A stretch of 64,000 nt of DNA, from assembly GCA_036362985.1 (NCBI GenBank), contig JAYGXS010000008.1:8381444-8445443 (forward strand), in the 5' to 3' direction. Positions 1-9,727 of the stretch are shown in pieces. The notes below the pieces were generated by a model. The model searched no databases. It was not told the origin of the DNA and was given only the letters and a program-made list of their open reading frames with translations. Each line of letters starts with the position of its first letter. The first letter of the stretch is position 1. Source of the DNA: Ligula intestinalis (Eukaryota; Platyhelminthes; Cestoda; Diphyllobothriidea; Diphyllobothriidae). A program made the translations under genes and the position numbers.

Positions 1-1353
1 GTCATCGGGACCGGATGATTTCGAGTCTTTTAGTGCCATTAACTCCTGAAGAACGGTTGCTTCGGCAAAGGCCACATTTTCAATCTTTGGACCGTCATCT
101 AAGCCATAGTTTGGAGGAATGAATCCGATTTCAGTTGTAAAGTTCGATTTGAAAAATTGTGAAAGATGCTCAGCTTTTGCTCCATCCTCACTCATTTCTG
201 TTCCATCGCTAGCCTTCAGAAGGGGAACTGGGTCCCGGTTTCGTGTGGTCTTTCTTAAGTAGCCATAAAATAGCTTCGGATTTTTAACTGCCCGGTTTAG
301 TAAATCTTTTTCAAAGTGTTTGCGCGCTTTGAAGATAAGTCGCTTCACGAGGTTCCTCTGCGTTTTGTATGCATTTAGGGATACCGGATTTCTGTCTGCT
401 CTATACTTTCTAAACAATCTCCCCTTTTTATTTATCTCTTTCTTCAGCGCTTGAGTCAGCCACTGAGGTTTGTTGTTTAGCTTCTTCCGTGTAATCGGAC
501 AGTGGTTTCTCAGGAGAGTATGCAATAACTCACTGAACCATCCCCAATCATAAGTTATATTGTCAGAAAAAACCAATTCCCAATTTATGTTGTTTATTTC
601 GGCCTTCATTTGATCAAAGTCACCACGCCAAGTATTCCTTCTAACCTTAGTGGGTTGTTCGGGTACCGAAAATATAGAATAGTCCCAATTTAGTACGATG
701 TGATCACTTTTACCTAGAGGAGGTAGAGATTGCACCTCGTCGATGCTGTCCAGCGATTTCGTAAGTACCAGGTCTAGGCAGTTTGATTGCTGCCCCTCAC
801 GCACCCTAATGGGAAATAGAACGTGTTGACTGAGAGATGCATTAAGTGTCAGAGCTAGTAAACGCCAGTCGAATGCTTGCTCTGGGCCTCGTGCGTATGA
901 TGAACCCCAATCGATAAGCGGGGCATTGAAGTCTCCCATAATCAAGACGTCGGGCCGAGCAGCTAATCTCGCTAACTCTTCTAGTAGACCAGTGTCAGCC
1001 TCATGATCATATCTAGGCGGACGGTAAACGGTCAGAACTTCCAGGCTGGGTGATTCCGGTACCTTTATAGTAAGCCAGATGGCCTCGGTGCTGCAATGAA
1101 ACCGCTCTGTTTTTTCCGAGACTAGCAGTCCATGTTTGACGTAAGTTATAATTCCTCCTCCTTGGCGCCCTCTTCTATCTCTCCGGAACAGATTAAAGCC
1201 AGGTAGTGCCACTTTGCGGTCATCCATGTTTTCAGACAGCCAGGTTTCTGTCAGAGAGATAATGTGGGGAGAAAGGTCATATATCTGCACTTTTAGTTCA
1301 TCTACCTTGGACAACAGACTCTGTGCGTTGGTGTAGAAGAATTTAAATGACAT
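1..1353 (-). CDS. LINE (CR1/Jockey-type) ORF2: endonuclease and start of RT, partial
   Basis: This is the N-terminal ~450 residues of a non-LTR retrotransposon ORF2, open to the window edge with no stop. It begins at ATG 1353 (MSFKFFYTNAQSLLSK). The apurinic-type (EEP) endonuclease is recognisable from the SLTETWL motif, the GGGI segment, GDFNAP, and the SDH triad motif (GKSDHIVLNWDY); a basic linker (NRDPVPLLKASDG) and the first RT segment (KSSGPDD) follow. This enzyme nicks genomic DNA and the RT copies the RNA at the nick. The frame is also open upstream to about 1553, overlapping ORF1 in the -1 frame, so translation may start earlier or by coupling. The catalytic motifs are intact, unlike the second LINE at 49.3-53.6 kb, which suggests a younger copy. 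The RT catalytic core lies outside the window. Family call is from recognition of motifs, not a search. Confidence 0.9.
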   Translation of the reverse strand, partial: MSFKFFYTNAQSLLSKVDELKVQIYDLSPHIISLTETWLSENMDDRKVALPGFNLFRRDRRGRQGGGIITYVKHGLLVSEKTERFHCSTEAIWLTIKVPESPSLEVLTVYRPPRYDHEADTGLLEELARLAARPDVLIMGDFNAPLIDWGSSYARGPEQAFDWRLLALTLNASLSQHVLFPIRVREGQQSNCLDLVLTKSLDSIDEVQSLPPLGKSDHIVLNWDYSIFSVPEQPTKVRRNTWRGDFDQMKAEINNINWELVFSDNITYDWGWFSELLHTLLRNHCPITRKKLNNKPQWLTQALKKEINKKGRLFRKYRADRNPVSLNAYKTQRNLVKRLIFKARKHFEKDLLNRAVKNPKLFYGYLRKTTRNRDPVPLLKASDGTEMSEDGAKAEHLSQFFKSNFTTEIGFIPPNYGLDDGPKIENVAFAEATVLQELMALKDSKSSGPDD

Positions 1354-1418
1354 ATTTTTGACGAATTTTGTCTCGGTGGAATTTGAACTTTGTTTGACAT
1401 TGGCTGTGTAAGCCACGC

Positions 1419-2770
1419 TCAGGCCATTGTTCGAAGTATTATCGGTTGGTTCAAGAACCTCATATTCCTGTGAATAATCTTCCCGTTCGAGATTACCAGG
1501 CTGGTCTCGCCATTTTTTCTTCTCGAAAGTAATTCTGCCACAAGTTCCCGACTATTGAGCCGTTCTGCTAGAGAGTACTCCGGCTGAAAAAAAACTTCTT
1601 TGTGTGACTGGCGAAGGCTGGTCTTTTTTGATAAGATCAGTTTAACGTGTTCGTTATTTTGCATCACAATTTTTAAAGGTCGTGGTCACGGCGTACCTGT
1701 GGCCTCGTCAGGTTTTTTTCCGATCCGAAATGATTTCAGAACTGGAAATTCCAAGCCTGGCTCGAACAGATCGTTTAGAACACGGTTGAAGGATGCCATG
1801 TCCTCCGCGTTATGGTCTGAACTGACTAAAGTACATTCTTCTAGGCCCTGGACAATAATACAGTGCTGTCGTCCCTGTGGGTGTTGGAAAACTTTTTCTA
1901 CAGTGTTTGTCATATTGGCCTCTGTGTGACTCGAGCTCGGGATGGCCGATGTAGATGGTTCCCCAGCATGGGCCTCATTTCTGTTGCTATGTGTATTCGG
2001 GAAGCCAAACCCTTCGTTGTTGCATGTCATTTTGGTGTTGGACACGGTCTCTAAGTTGGCCTCAGAATCCGTGTCTACGATCTGGGCGCTTGGGCTGGCA
2101 GTGGGCCTCAAGCTCGGACTAGGTGGAGTCAATATTTCGCCAGTATTGACTTCGCTGTTTTCGCTAGGGGTGCTCGCGAGGTCAGGCACGGCAGCTTTAG
2201 GCACCTTCACGCTGGGTGTTGGCACAGTCTTGCAATTTTTTATGAGAGCGTTAGGTTTTGGCGGTGGCCCAGCCGTCCCTTTGTTGTCCACAGCGGGGGT
2301 GTTCGAATTAGCTTCCACTGTGGCTGCATGGTCAACTATGGGGGTCTGTACTTGAGGTATAGGTACACGCGTAGGTTTCTGATGTGTTCTACACGTAAGC
2401 TCGGCAGCTGTCAGGTTTTCTGTTGACACGTGGGTCTGCTGGATAAAATCTCTCATGCCGTTCAGTTCTTCCTCGAGTTTTCCTTTGAAATGAGGGTCTG
2501 CAGCATAAACTCCTGCATATTTTTTACCACGTCGACAAGTTTATCAAACTTTGAGGCTAGCACATCATATCCGTCGCAATAGTCTACTACTTGTGGCGGT
2601 CGCACCCAATTGGCAAGACTTTTGGATCTTGTCTCACACCGTGCGTCAGTGGCGTAGTGGTTAGAGACGCGGCCTCGTGAAGAAGCGGTTTCGAGTTCGA
2701 GCTCACCTCGCGTCAAACTTTGCATTTGGCTTCTGGTCTGCATAACTGCGTACAATTGTATTTTCAACAC
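1419..2770 (-). pseudogene. LINE ORF1 (coiled-coil, RNA-binding type), broken
   Basis: ORF1 of the same LINE. It reads in three blocks: 2770-2462, then 2456-1686 after a frameshift, then 1667-1419 in the same frame as the middle block after one in-frame TGA at about 1686-1688 that looks like a CGA arginine codon lost by C-to-T change. The first block ends in a likely coiled coil (YDVLASKFDKLVDVVKNM). The middle is a low-complexity Pro/Thr/Ser linker. The C-terminal part (IIVQGLEE, FRIGKKPDE, VFFQPEYSLAERLNSREL) matches the C-terminal block of the second LINE at 50.1-50.5 kb. In CR1/Jockey elements this protein binds the element RNA. The first ~60 residues are read through a tRNA-like sequence lying on the opposite strand (2643-2714). 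Confidence 0.75.
2643..2714 (+). repeat. tRNA-like module antisense to LINE ORF1
   Basis: The + strand has a good A box (TGGCGTAGTGGTTAGA) and, 40 bases on, a B box (GAGTTCGAGCTC) at tRNA-like spacing. It resembles the head of a tRNA-derived SINE rather than a functional tRNA, since I cannot close an acceptor stem. It lies inside the start of ORF1 of the - strand LINE, in antisense. A different tRNA-like module holds the equivalent place in the other LINE copy (49361-49434). Confidence 0.6.
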
Positions 2771-2779
2771 AAAGGGTTA

Positions 2780-3684
2780 AGGTATGCAGTTTTTGTCTTA
2801 TATACGAGATAAAAAGCCTAAGGCTACGCTTTGCTGATACAATAATCCTTTAGGAGTCGAATCTTTTTACTGAAGACGATTGTGGTTAGAATTTAAGCAG
2901 CAGAGCTTGGACTGACTACTAGTTAAATGTCTTAACTTGTAAACTTATTTCAGGGTTGATAAAAACAGGCGTTGCGACCGAGCTAGTTTAGTTTCTAAGT
3001 ATGCAGTAGGTAATATTACCTACAAAAATTTTTAATACTGGTATCAACAAATGTGATATAATATAATGGAGCGACTCAGCCTTTGTCATTTTCTCCGTGG
3101 ATACTCCTCAGAAATCCTAACGAGATTGATTTGGACAGGTAGACTGTGTAATCCAAGCCAATAATTCCAGCAGGATGCTCGATTTGGAGAAATTTCCTGG
3201 TCGAACAGTGACAGTATCGCAGGGAATTGGACGAAGGATCGTTGCAAAACAGTGTGTTTTTTGATCCAATTTTTGTCTTTCGACAATTTATTTCAGTGTA
3301 AAACTTGAATTTATTTCGCCTTCGTGTTGCTCGAAAATTCAAACCGCGCGGGTTCAGTTCAGTTCAGTTCAGTATTAACTCTACTGCCAAAGAGAAGCAT
3401 TGAGAAGGATAAGACTCGATTGTTGGGACAATATGTTTATTCGCCCGTTTCTGCTACTGTTGTTACTCATGTCTCTGATGATAAATCTACTGCCAAAATT
3501 ATTCGTGTGTAAGATGTGCGTGGGTGACACAGTGGTGCGATAGCACGCGCAGGTGCAGTTTCACGCTGCACCGGTCACTTGCGCCCTTTTCCATCTCCGG
3601 CCTTTCCGACTCTGTCTTGATACCAGGTGCAGGTAGGGGGGAGGGGGTGGAACACAGAGTGAGGTAGATGTCCCGCAAGTCTGT
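2780..3684. other. no gene seen; short TTCAG microsatellite
   Basis: AT-rich sequence without recognisable coding potential. It contains four perfect tandem TTCAG units at 3353-3372. From about 3500 it becomes GC-richer and may belong to the left end of the R repeat that follows. Confidence 0.4.
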
Positions 3685-4092
3685 TGTGACTAGCTCGAGT
3701 CGAAGTGAACTTTCCTGAAGGCTCACAAACGGTAGTCTCGACGCCTGGATCAGCCAGTCACAGTTCCCACAGAGATGCCGCCTGGAGCCGGCGACGAAAA
3801 GCAAGCTCACACGCGTTCCCGACGCCATCCATCTACCTGGACAAAAACCTCAAGCCCGACCCAACCGATAAACGCTCTCTCTCTCTCTGTCTACTGGCCT
3901 GACTGCTGTCAAACCACCACTTGGGACCCGGCCAGTCTTCTGGGTGGTCTTGGTCTCCCAAGTCAAATCTCTTTCCATCTATTCTCCGTTCCTCTGTGTA
4001 CACAATATACTGTTCCTCCTTCTCTGGCCTTTCCAAGACTTCTCTACTAAGTAACCATGGTCTTAAGATCACAGTTTAACTCACTTGACCCC
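3685..4092 (+). repeat. LTR-like repeat family R, copy R1
   Basis: Oriented here by the strand on which other copies carry AATAAA (this copy has AATATA). The 3' ~110 bases are shared by all copies: CTGTTCC, then TCTGGCCTTTCC, a CTTCTC block, GATCACAG, and the terminus ACCCCCTGCGATAA. The upstream part matches only copy R13 (46.1-46.6 kb), both having GACTAGCTCG followed by GTCGAAG, so copies share a conserved tail but differ in their upstream halves, as U3 and R-U5 parts of LTRs do. Confidence 0.6.
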
Positions 4093-5250
4093 CTGCGATA
4101 AGTCTACCCTCCCTATAATCCCTGCCTCAGTCTACTCTAGAGCAAACGCTGGACCTCGTCGATTCAGCTGTCGTGTGCGTGTACGTGTTTGTGTGCGCAC
4201 GTGAGTGTATTCGAGCAGGCGTGCACGTCAAGTGCTCAGCCACCAATCAGTGCGCTGAAAGCCAACGCTGAAAACCGGTACGCGACCTGGATAGCACTAG
4301 GTTTAACTTCTTGTCACGTCCCGCACGGTAAGACTTTGCGTCCACAAAACGCATTTTCACGTGTTAATACCATCTTTTTTACTCACTTAAAAGACCAAAA
4401 TTGCAATCTTAGTCAGTAAAGTAAACGAAATAAGTCTATTTATATATAAAAAGCTATGGATTCTCTTGGAATGTTTGCAAGATGTTCTGCCTATAGCCAT
4501 CCATTTTTGATTACACCTAAGTTGAACTACTACAACTGTCATTTTAGTTGGTCTTGAGCGTAAATATAGCTAAAATTATGTTTTTAGAGTACAGGAGATT
4601 GTGTTTCTCTTCTTCTTGCAAATAAATTTTTGGGTACTAGCAGGAGTCCTACTTTTCTATATCAAAGTGGGGGCAGCTTACGTGTTCTCTAGCTTCCACT
4701 TTAAGCACAACATTAGACATGACCGCTGTCCAATTTGAGCAAAGCATTCAGAACCAAGCGAGTGGAGGGCATTCGCTAAGGCAGGTCCTGATCCGAAGGG
4801 TTCAGTTTTGTCCTAGAACTCTGGCTCCGAGCTCACACCAGCGACCTGCAAGCAACGATGGTACGATTGCTCCTAAAAAAGGCCAAGAAGACTGGAATAT
4901 CTGTGTGATTGACTTATGATCTCGTGTGACTTCTGTTATTCCTAACCGTTGTTGATAGGACCTGATCAGGTGACTTCATATTGGGGGATGATTCGAGTGC
5001 TCTGCAAAACAAAGGAAGAGTAACCCCCACCCCATTTCTGTTCCGGGCTTCGTGCCAAGTTTCAGACAGATCAGCATTAGTAAGGAGGTAAGAGTGTCAT
5101 AGTTAAGATCAGGGTTTTTGGCTGAGGCTTGGGTAAGGATATAGTATTTCCTTTTCTCGAAATATTTTCGCAAGTTCTCTGCTAATTCTCTGGCATTCCC
5201 GACTACCACGTGCTTTACTGTCACGTTAAGCATTGCATCTTTTCTTCTAG
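4093..5250. other. no gene or recognised repeat
   Basis: Nothing supportable on either strand. A 99-codon - strand frame (4976-5275) has no recognisable domain and no composition or splice support. Confidence 0.3.
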
Positions 5251-5254
5251 CGCA

Positions 5255-5500
5255 CTTATATACATATATATTCACTCAGGAATGTGCAAACACTAATCAA
5301 ATTGACTTCCCGAAGTAAACAAAACTTCCCGAAACGGGTGACCACCAGCAAGTCCAATGCCGGTCAAGTCATAATCACAAAAAGGGATGACGGCCTTTGA
5401 TACAGAACTGTTTCGGCCTCAGTTGCCTTTATTAAGCTTAGCATAACTCTGGCCACCAGCTAGGCCACGCAAAACAAACATGCGTACTCACAAAAAGCGC
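5255..5500 (-). repeat. hammerhead-type repeat module, degenerate copy
   Basis: This diverged copy matches the module at 5535-5938. Shared landmarks are ATTCACTCAGGAATGTGC, the GGTGACC segment, CAAGTCATAA and the ribozyme area, where the - strand still has GAAACAG and CTGTATC but the CUGANGA box has decayed to CTTAATA. It gives three related modules in under 1 kb. Confidence 0.6.
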
Positions 5501-5534
5501 AGAGATGGATTTATATCTATATATAACGGTAAGA

Positions 5535-5743
5535 GGGGTATGACAGCGTCTGGGGATAACTTGATACAGGACTGTTTCGGGCTTATTAGCCTTCTTCAGC
5601 CAAGCATAACCCTGAACACCAGCTGGTTGGACAACACAAACAAACGCACTCACAGACGGCGCATTTGGCCCACCACTGGTGTTTTCAGATGGGTCATAAG
5701 CACTTCATCGAATCACAGTTCATCAGAGCCTCGCCACCTGCCA
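5535..5743 (-). repeat. inverted-repeat arm (left) of hammerhead foldback
   Basis: The arm is about 209 bases and matches the reverse complement of 5949-6163 at roughly 93% by eye, with a spacer of ~205 bases. The spacer (5765-5938) carries the flanking part of the same module plus a second direct copy of the GACAGCGTCTGGGGG motif. Each arm contains one hammerhead fold (see the ncRNA entries). Confidence 0.85.
5552..5612 (-). ncRNA. type I hammerhead ribozyme-like fold
   Basis: Read on the - strand: stem I strand GGGTTATGCTTGG, then CTGAAGA (the CUGANGA box), stem II GGC-TAATAA-GCC, then GAAA, stem III ACA-GTCC-TGT, the cleavage triplet GTA, and the other stem I strand TCAAGTTATCCCC. Stem I pairs as TCAAG with CTTGG plus an outer GGG/CCC helix separated by an internal loop, as natural type I hammerheads do. 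One caution: the pair closing stem II next to the core is A.C here instead of the usual G-C. Confidence 0.65.
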
Positions 5744-5948
5744 TTTGCTGTCACTGCTGATCGGGTATATATTCACTCAGAAATGTGCGAACACCGATCG
5801 AATAGGCTTCCGAAATAAACAAAGTTCATGTGGTGGTCAGAGGTCCCCAACGGGTGACCGCCTGCCAGGCCGATTCCGGCCAAGTCATAAAAGCAGAAAA
5901 GGGGGTATGACAGCGTCTGGGGGTAACTTGATACAGGTGGCAAGGTGA

Positions 5949-6163
5949 TGGCAGGTGGCGAGGCTCTGATGAACTGTGGTTCGATGAAGTGCTTATGACC
6001 CATCTGATAGACACCAGTGGTGGACCAACTGCGCCGTCTGTGAGTGCGTTTGTTTGTGTTGTCCGACCAGCTGGTGTTCAGGGTTATGCTTGCCTGATGA
6101 AGGCTAATAAGCCCGAAACAGTTTTGTATCAAGTTACCCCCAGATGCTGTCATACCCCCCTTA
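5949..6163 (+). repeat. inverted-repeat arm (right) of hammerhead foldback
   Basis: Reverse complement partner of 5535-5743. The arms differ at scattered single bases, so this is not a cloning or assembly mirror of one sequence. Confidence 0.85.
6081..6140 (+). ncRNA. type I hammerhead ribozyme-like fold
   Basis: GGGTTATGCTTGC at 6081-6093, CTGATGA at 6094-6100, stem II hairpin at 6101-6114, GAAA at 6115-6118, stem III ACA-GTTT-TGT at 6118-6127, predicted cleavage after A6128, and the second stem I strand TCAAGTTACCCC at 6129-6140. Stem I keeps CAAG/CTTG and an outer GGG/CCC helix. The base pair at the cleavage site (T with C) is lost in this copy but present as T.G in the other arm. PLEs are known to encode hammerhead motifs in their terminal repeats. 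Confidence 0.65.
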
Positions 6164-6179
6164 CTGCTATATATATCTG

Positions 6180-6825
6180 TGACGTTTTATTTTACAGATT
6201 ACGTGCTGAAGTTTCCTCTACCGTGTCTGGAATGTGGCAAACTGCATTTATGCTTTTAGCAGTGTTCAGAAAGTTTTTTCGTAATTTGGGCTCCACCGTG
6301 TTTTTGAAAAAGGACTCGATTCGCGAACTGTCTTCTTATTGGGCTGTCATACAAAATATTATAAACCTTCCACCGCTCCTGAATTCTTAAAAATGCCCAC
6401 GCAAATATCTTCATATAACTGGAATGATTTTTGGACTTAATTACAAGCTTTAACACGGCATAGCTAACCTAAGTCAATAGGGTCAGTTCAGAATATTTAT
6501 TGCTTTTCCTTATTAAATATCGTTACTAATGATTTAGTGCTTTAGGTGTTAAGGAAAGTGCATCTAGTGGAACACTCTTCTCTGTAAACCTTAAAATTTT
6601 AGGAATGTTTTTATTCCAAAACCATTTTTTTATGAAAGGTAACTAATGTACTTAAACAACTTCCATACAATTTTACGGCTCCAAAATCATTCAAAGTTGT
6701 TAGTTTCATCTCGCATGGTGTCATCAATGCCGGATAGATCCAACGGAAAACAGTATGCTTTTATATTTCATAATCCGGTTGTTGTGTTTTGTTCACGAAT
6801 ATAATAAAACTTTTTTGCTCTGCAG
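6180..6825. other. upstream region of the + strand membrane-protein gene
   Basis: AT-rich. A tract TTTTATTTTACAG at about 6185-6197 could be a splice acceptor for an upstream exon, but the frame after it shows no clear feature and I do not call an exon. Confidence 0.3.
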
Positions 6826-6986
6826 ATGTGTACATCGAAGCCAGTAGTAATTTCGGCGGAGAAAATGCTGTATTCTCTTCAAGTACTGACAACAAACGTC
6901 ATGATAATGATTGTCATTGCACCCTTTGTCGCTGTTACGGGCATCGTCCTGCTCTCTATGTCCGCCTCGATAGAAGACTCGGCAAC
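6826..6986 (+). CDS. two-pass membrane protein, exon A
   Basis: A polypyrimidine tract ending TTTTTTGCTCTGCAG precedes ATG 6826, and the exon ends at a GTACGT donor (6987). The 161 bases encode 53 residues plus two bases of the next codon. Residues ~25-46 (VMIMIVIAPFVAVTGIVLLS) form a strong membrane span, followed by a short polar stretch (SIEDSAT) that would be an outside loop. Joining to 9728 completes ACG (Thr) and continues in frame into a second span. The ATG directly follows the acceptor, so it may be the true start, with an untranslated upstream exon, or an internal Met. No family recognised. The intron (6987-9727) carries two antisense ribozyme-SINEs. Confidence 0.6.
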
Positions 6987-7315
6987 GTACGTTTTTTTAC
7001 TTGGACCCTACTATTTACCTTAAATGACACCCCCTTCTTAGATGTTGTTCCCATTTTTGTAAATTTCAGTTTCAAATTGACAGTTGGCAAAATTACCTTG
7101 TAGGGCCGCCTAAATACCTATTCCCCCGTCCAACTCTCCTACAGAATTGGTGGTTAAGCCTTTAATTTTTGGCTAAGGAGTGTTAATGACTATGTTAGTG
7201 CGTCAAAAATGACCAAAATATTAAATTAAAGCCATATTTAGTCATTTTAATGAGTTAAATAGAATAAACCTCATAAAAATCGATTCCTGTTGCTCAGGCA
7301 GCTGATGCCTATTGA

Positions 7316-7396
7316 TGGAAATTGTACCTTATATTGGCGGAATTTCACAAAAAAGAGGGGAATTTCAACTTATATTGGCGGAATTTGACAAAAAAG
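7316..7396 (+). repeat. 28 bp imperfect direct repeat, two units
   Basis: Units at 7328-7355 and 7369-7396 share CTTATATTGGCGGAATTT and an A-rich end, with one base difference. Lies in the intron of the membrane-protein gene. No function assigned. Confidence 0.7.
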
Positions 7397-7399
7397 TGA

Positions 7400-8119
7400 A
7401 ATTCGTGCTACTGCAAAATGTAAGATTAGGTTTTTATTCTAAGGCAAAGGCAAGTAGGACCTCTAAAGACAGTCCAATCTGACGGACACCGTTTAAGTGC
7501 TCTCATCTTAGTTGAAATCAGCTTTATTTACCGGTCTGGGGTGTCACGATAGCGGGGGAGATCCAGAGGGAGGTATTCAAGTCTTGTCACAAAGGACAGC
7601 TGAATAAGTATCACAGTGTCCGTACTACTCTGTTATACTACTTAAGTGGCCAATCAGCGTCACGCCTGACTAATACTAGCGTCAGTTATCGTGCCGGAAT
7701 TACTAACACTCAGCTACCTTGCTAGTGAGGAGCAGTGTAAATAGCAGCACAGCATTTAGTATCGGACTATTTCTATCACAAGCTACCAGACACAACTAAA
7801 AGCGATGAGTGATGACATGTTAGATGGAAGGGTTATTGTGCTGGCCAAATTCCCCTTGGTCGCCATTCAGTCATCTAAATCATGGAGAAAGACGGTACCC
7901 TGCAGTTATACGTTGTCCATCGCAAGCCAGATACTGTAGCAAGCCTGTGGTTAGCCTATAGTCGGCAAAGGACACTAATTTGCAGCATAAAGGCATAGTA
8001 GAAATTTGAGTTGTTATTTTATAAAGTTTTTTCAGCCTAGAAACTTATTATTTTATTGCGTACAGCTTTGGACTGCACACTGCGTGCCTACTTTCTACAA
8101 GCGCGCACACATACTCTGT
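7400..8119. other. intronic sequence, no gene
   Basis: Part of the 6987-9727 intron. Nothing coding is seen. The block 7660-7740 has CAGCGTCA and ACTCAGCTACC motifs that weakly resemble the H repeat at 8410-8700. Confidence 0.3.
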
Positions 8120-8298
8120 ATTATGTTTTACCGGCAAACGTTAGGACTGCGAGATACGCGTGTTTCTGGCTCATTAGCCGTCGTCAGTCGCAGTTACCCA
8201 ACTCCAGTATAGCCACAGAAACTGCCGCTACATTCGAGTTTCGAACCCGCGACCAGTGAGCTCGGGACGGACTTCCTATCCACTGAGCCACCGGAACT
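8120..8298 (-). repeat. tRNA-headed SINE with hammerhead tail (S1)
   Basis: On the - strand the head has an A box (TGGCTCAGTGGATAGGA) and B box (GGGTTCGAAACTC) at tRNA spacing, followed by a hammerhead fold at 8202-8140. The head resembles a pol III promoter, so RNA would be made antisense to the host gene. The same architecture is known for the Sm-alpha retroposons of schistosomes. Confidence 0.75.
8140..8202 (-). ncRNA. type I hammerhead ribozyme-like fold in SINE S1
   Basis: Best-paired example in the window. Stem I is ACTGCGA with TCGCAGT (seven pairs) plus an outer helix GTTGGG with CCTAAC. The core is CTGACGA, stem II GGCT-AATG-AGCC, GAAA. Stem III is ACAC-GC-GTAT with one A.C mismatch, and the cleavage triplet is ATC. 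The base pair next to the core in stem II is C.A rather than G-C, and the two-base stem III loop would favour cleavage in a dimer. Confidence 0.65.
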
Positions 8299-8409
8299 TA
8301 GGAAGAATGATAACTAGAATGATCGCTCTTTGTGTAGGCAAATTACGTCTGGCAGCAGTATCCTAGTGCTCGTTGTCTAAACTTAGTAGAAATTGACACA
8401 TCTTTGTGG

Positions 8410-8700
8410 ATAGAAGTGATAGCGCGGAAACCAAGGCAAGCCCTGTTGTGCTTCGGGCCTTAAACATGCACGTACTCGGAAAAGCATAGACGCAGATCAA
8501 CATTCTTTGTTGAAATTAAGGGGATATGAGCCCAGCGCTGACTTTAATCAGCGTCACTTTCAACTTATCTTAGCGTCAGTTATAATAACAGTACAATTAT
8601 CACTCAGTTGCATTACAAGTTAGTAGAAATAGTATTAAAAGTCTCAGTCGCGGTCTCCTTGAGTGTGTTTTGACACCTACTGGAGATGGGTGAGGGTAGG
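8410..8700 (+). repeat. repeat H, copy 1
   Basis: Matches 58360-58610 in the same orientation (TGAGCCC, TGACTTTAATCAGC, TCTCCTTGAG, GAGGGTAGGTA). Its first part (GAAACCAAGGCAAGCCCTG) also matches 56870-56910. Non-coding; intronic here. Confidence 0.65.
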
Positions 8701-9351
8701 TAGTGATGTTCTCATGTTTTCCGTTTCACTATTGACACCGTTGTCAATAGTAACATTGTCGATCCCTTGATCTGAGCCATTTCCATGAGTGTTGGCACAG
8801 TATTATTCAAACTATCGGCCCACCAAGTAAAATATGAGCTTATTTGATGTTAGATATTTGGTGTGCTTCTAGTATTTAGACATTCATCACAACTGCACAT
8901 CGCCACTGATCAAATATGTCTCGTTTACAACTTTAAATTTTACCTGCATTCTTGAGTGCCTTATCCGAGCTTAAAATCAGTCTAGATCGTTGTTATTTTC
9001 CGTGGTTAGACTGTTTGCTAGGCACAGTTGAATGCTAATGAACAACGGGACAGACTGGTTTTCCGACAGGGCAGAGCTGTCTGTGACACGCTGATTATGC
9101 GAGTTCGGAGGTGGTAGAGAGAGTGATTATCATGATGGGAAACCCCCCAACAGTGCCGCACGCCCCAGTTGGCTTTTTGTGCTAGCTATGCGCCTCCTGG
9201 GGTCTGCGCGATGATGAGAAATGCCAAATGTTGGAGTATTCGTCAGAAGCGTTGACAGGGGGGAGGGGGATGAAGGATGAGAGTTCACACTTGCTGATGA
9301 ACGTTCACCCGACCGCTAACGGAAATAATCAGCCTTGGCCCTCGACAGAAG
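8701..9351. other. intronic sequence, no gene
   Basis: No coding sequence recognised. The segment 8925-9000 loosely resembles 56915-56990, extending the H repeat relationship. Confidence 0.3.
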
Positions 9352-9549
9352 CCCTGACAGCCGTAGCAACCGGTATTATAGGCAGCTAGTATTGCCGGCA
9401 ATGAAAAGGGTGACTGGAATGGCCATTTCTGGCATATTAGCCGCCGTCAGGCAATCAAACCCAGACTCAAGTGGTGCCCCGTCCGAGCCTCGAACTCGCG
9501 ACCACTTTGATCAGAGTCAAACGCCCTTACCATTGGGGCACCACGAGCT
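9352..9549 (-). repeat. tRNA-headed SINE with hammerhead tail (S2)
   Basis: Head on the - strand with TGGTGCCCCAATGGTAAGG (A box region) and GAGTTCGAGGCTC (B box). The tail at 9462-9408 has CTGACGG (one change from CUGANGA), stem II, GAAA, stem III ATG-GC-CAT and stem I strands GATTG/CAGTC with an outer GGG/CCC. The far tail (CTGCCTATAATACCGG through GTCAGG) matches SINE S5. Confidence 0.75.
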
Positions 9550-9727
9550 GGGTGTCTAGCAGGTTTAGGTTGGAAGGATGATGAACGCTCACCCGACCGC
9601 TACCGCAACTTATCTGCTCCCCTTTGCCTTGGGCCTCGACAGAACTTACGATGGATTATCACTCGTAGGTTGTTTGCTCGATACCTTTTTTGTAAATACA
9701 GGTTTTCTTTTTTGTCCTCCTTTGCAG

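Noticed and set aside
2643..2714. A functional tRNA gene
   Set aside because: A and B boxes are present, but no acceptor stem or clear anticodon stem closes.
5773..6153. 126-codon frame through the hammerhead foldback as a protein
   Set aside because: It is an accidental open frame in a structured repeat; the same peptide is read from the opposite arm in another frame.
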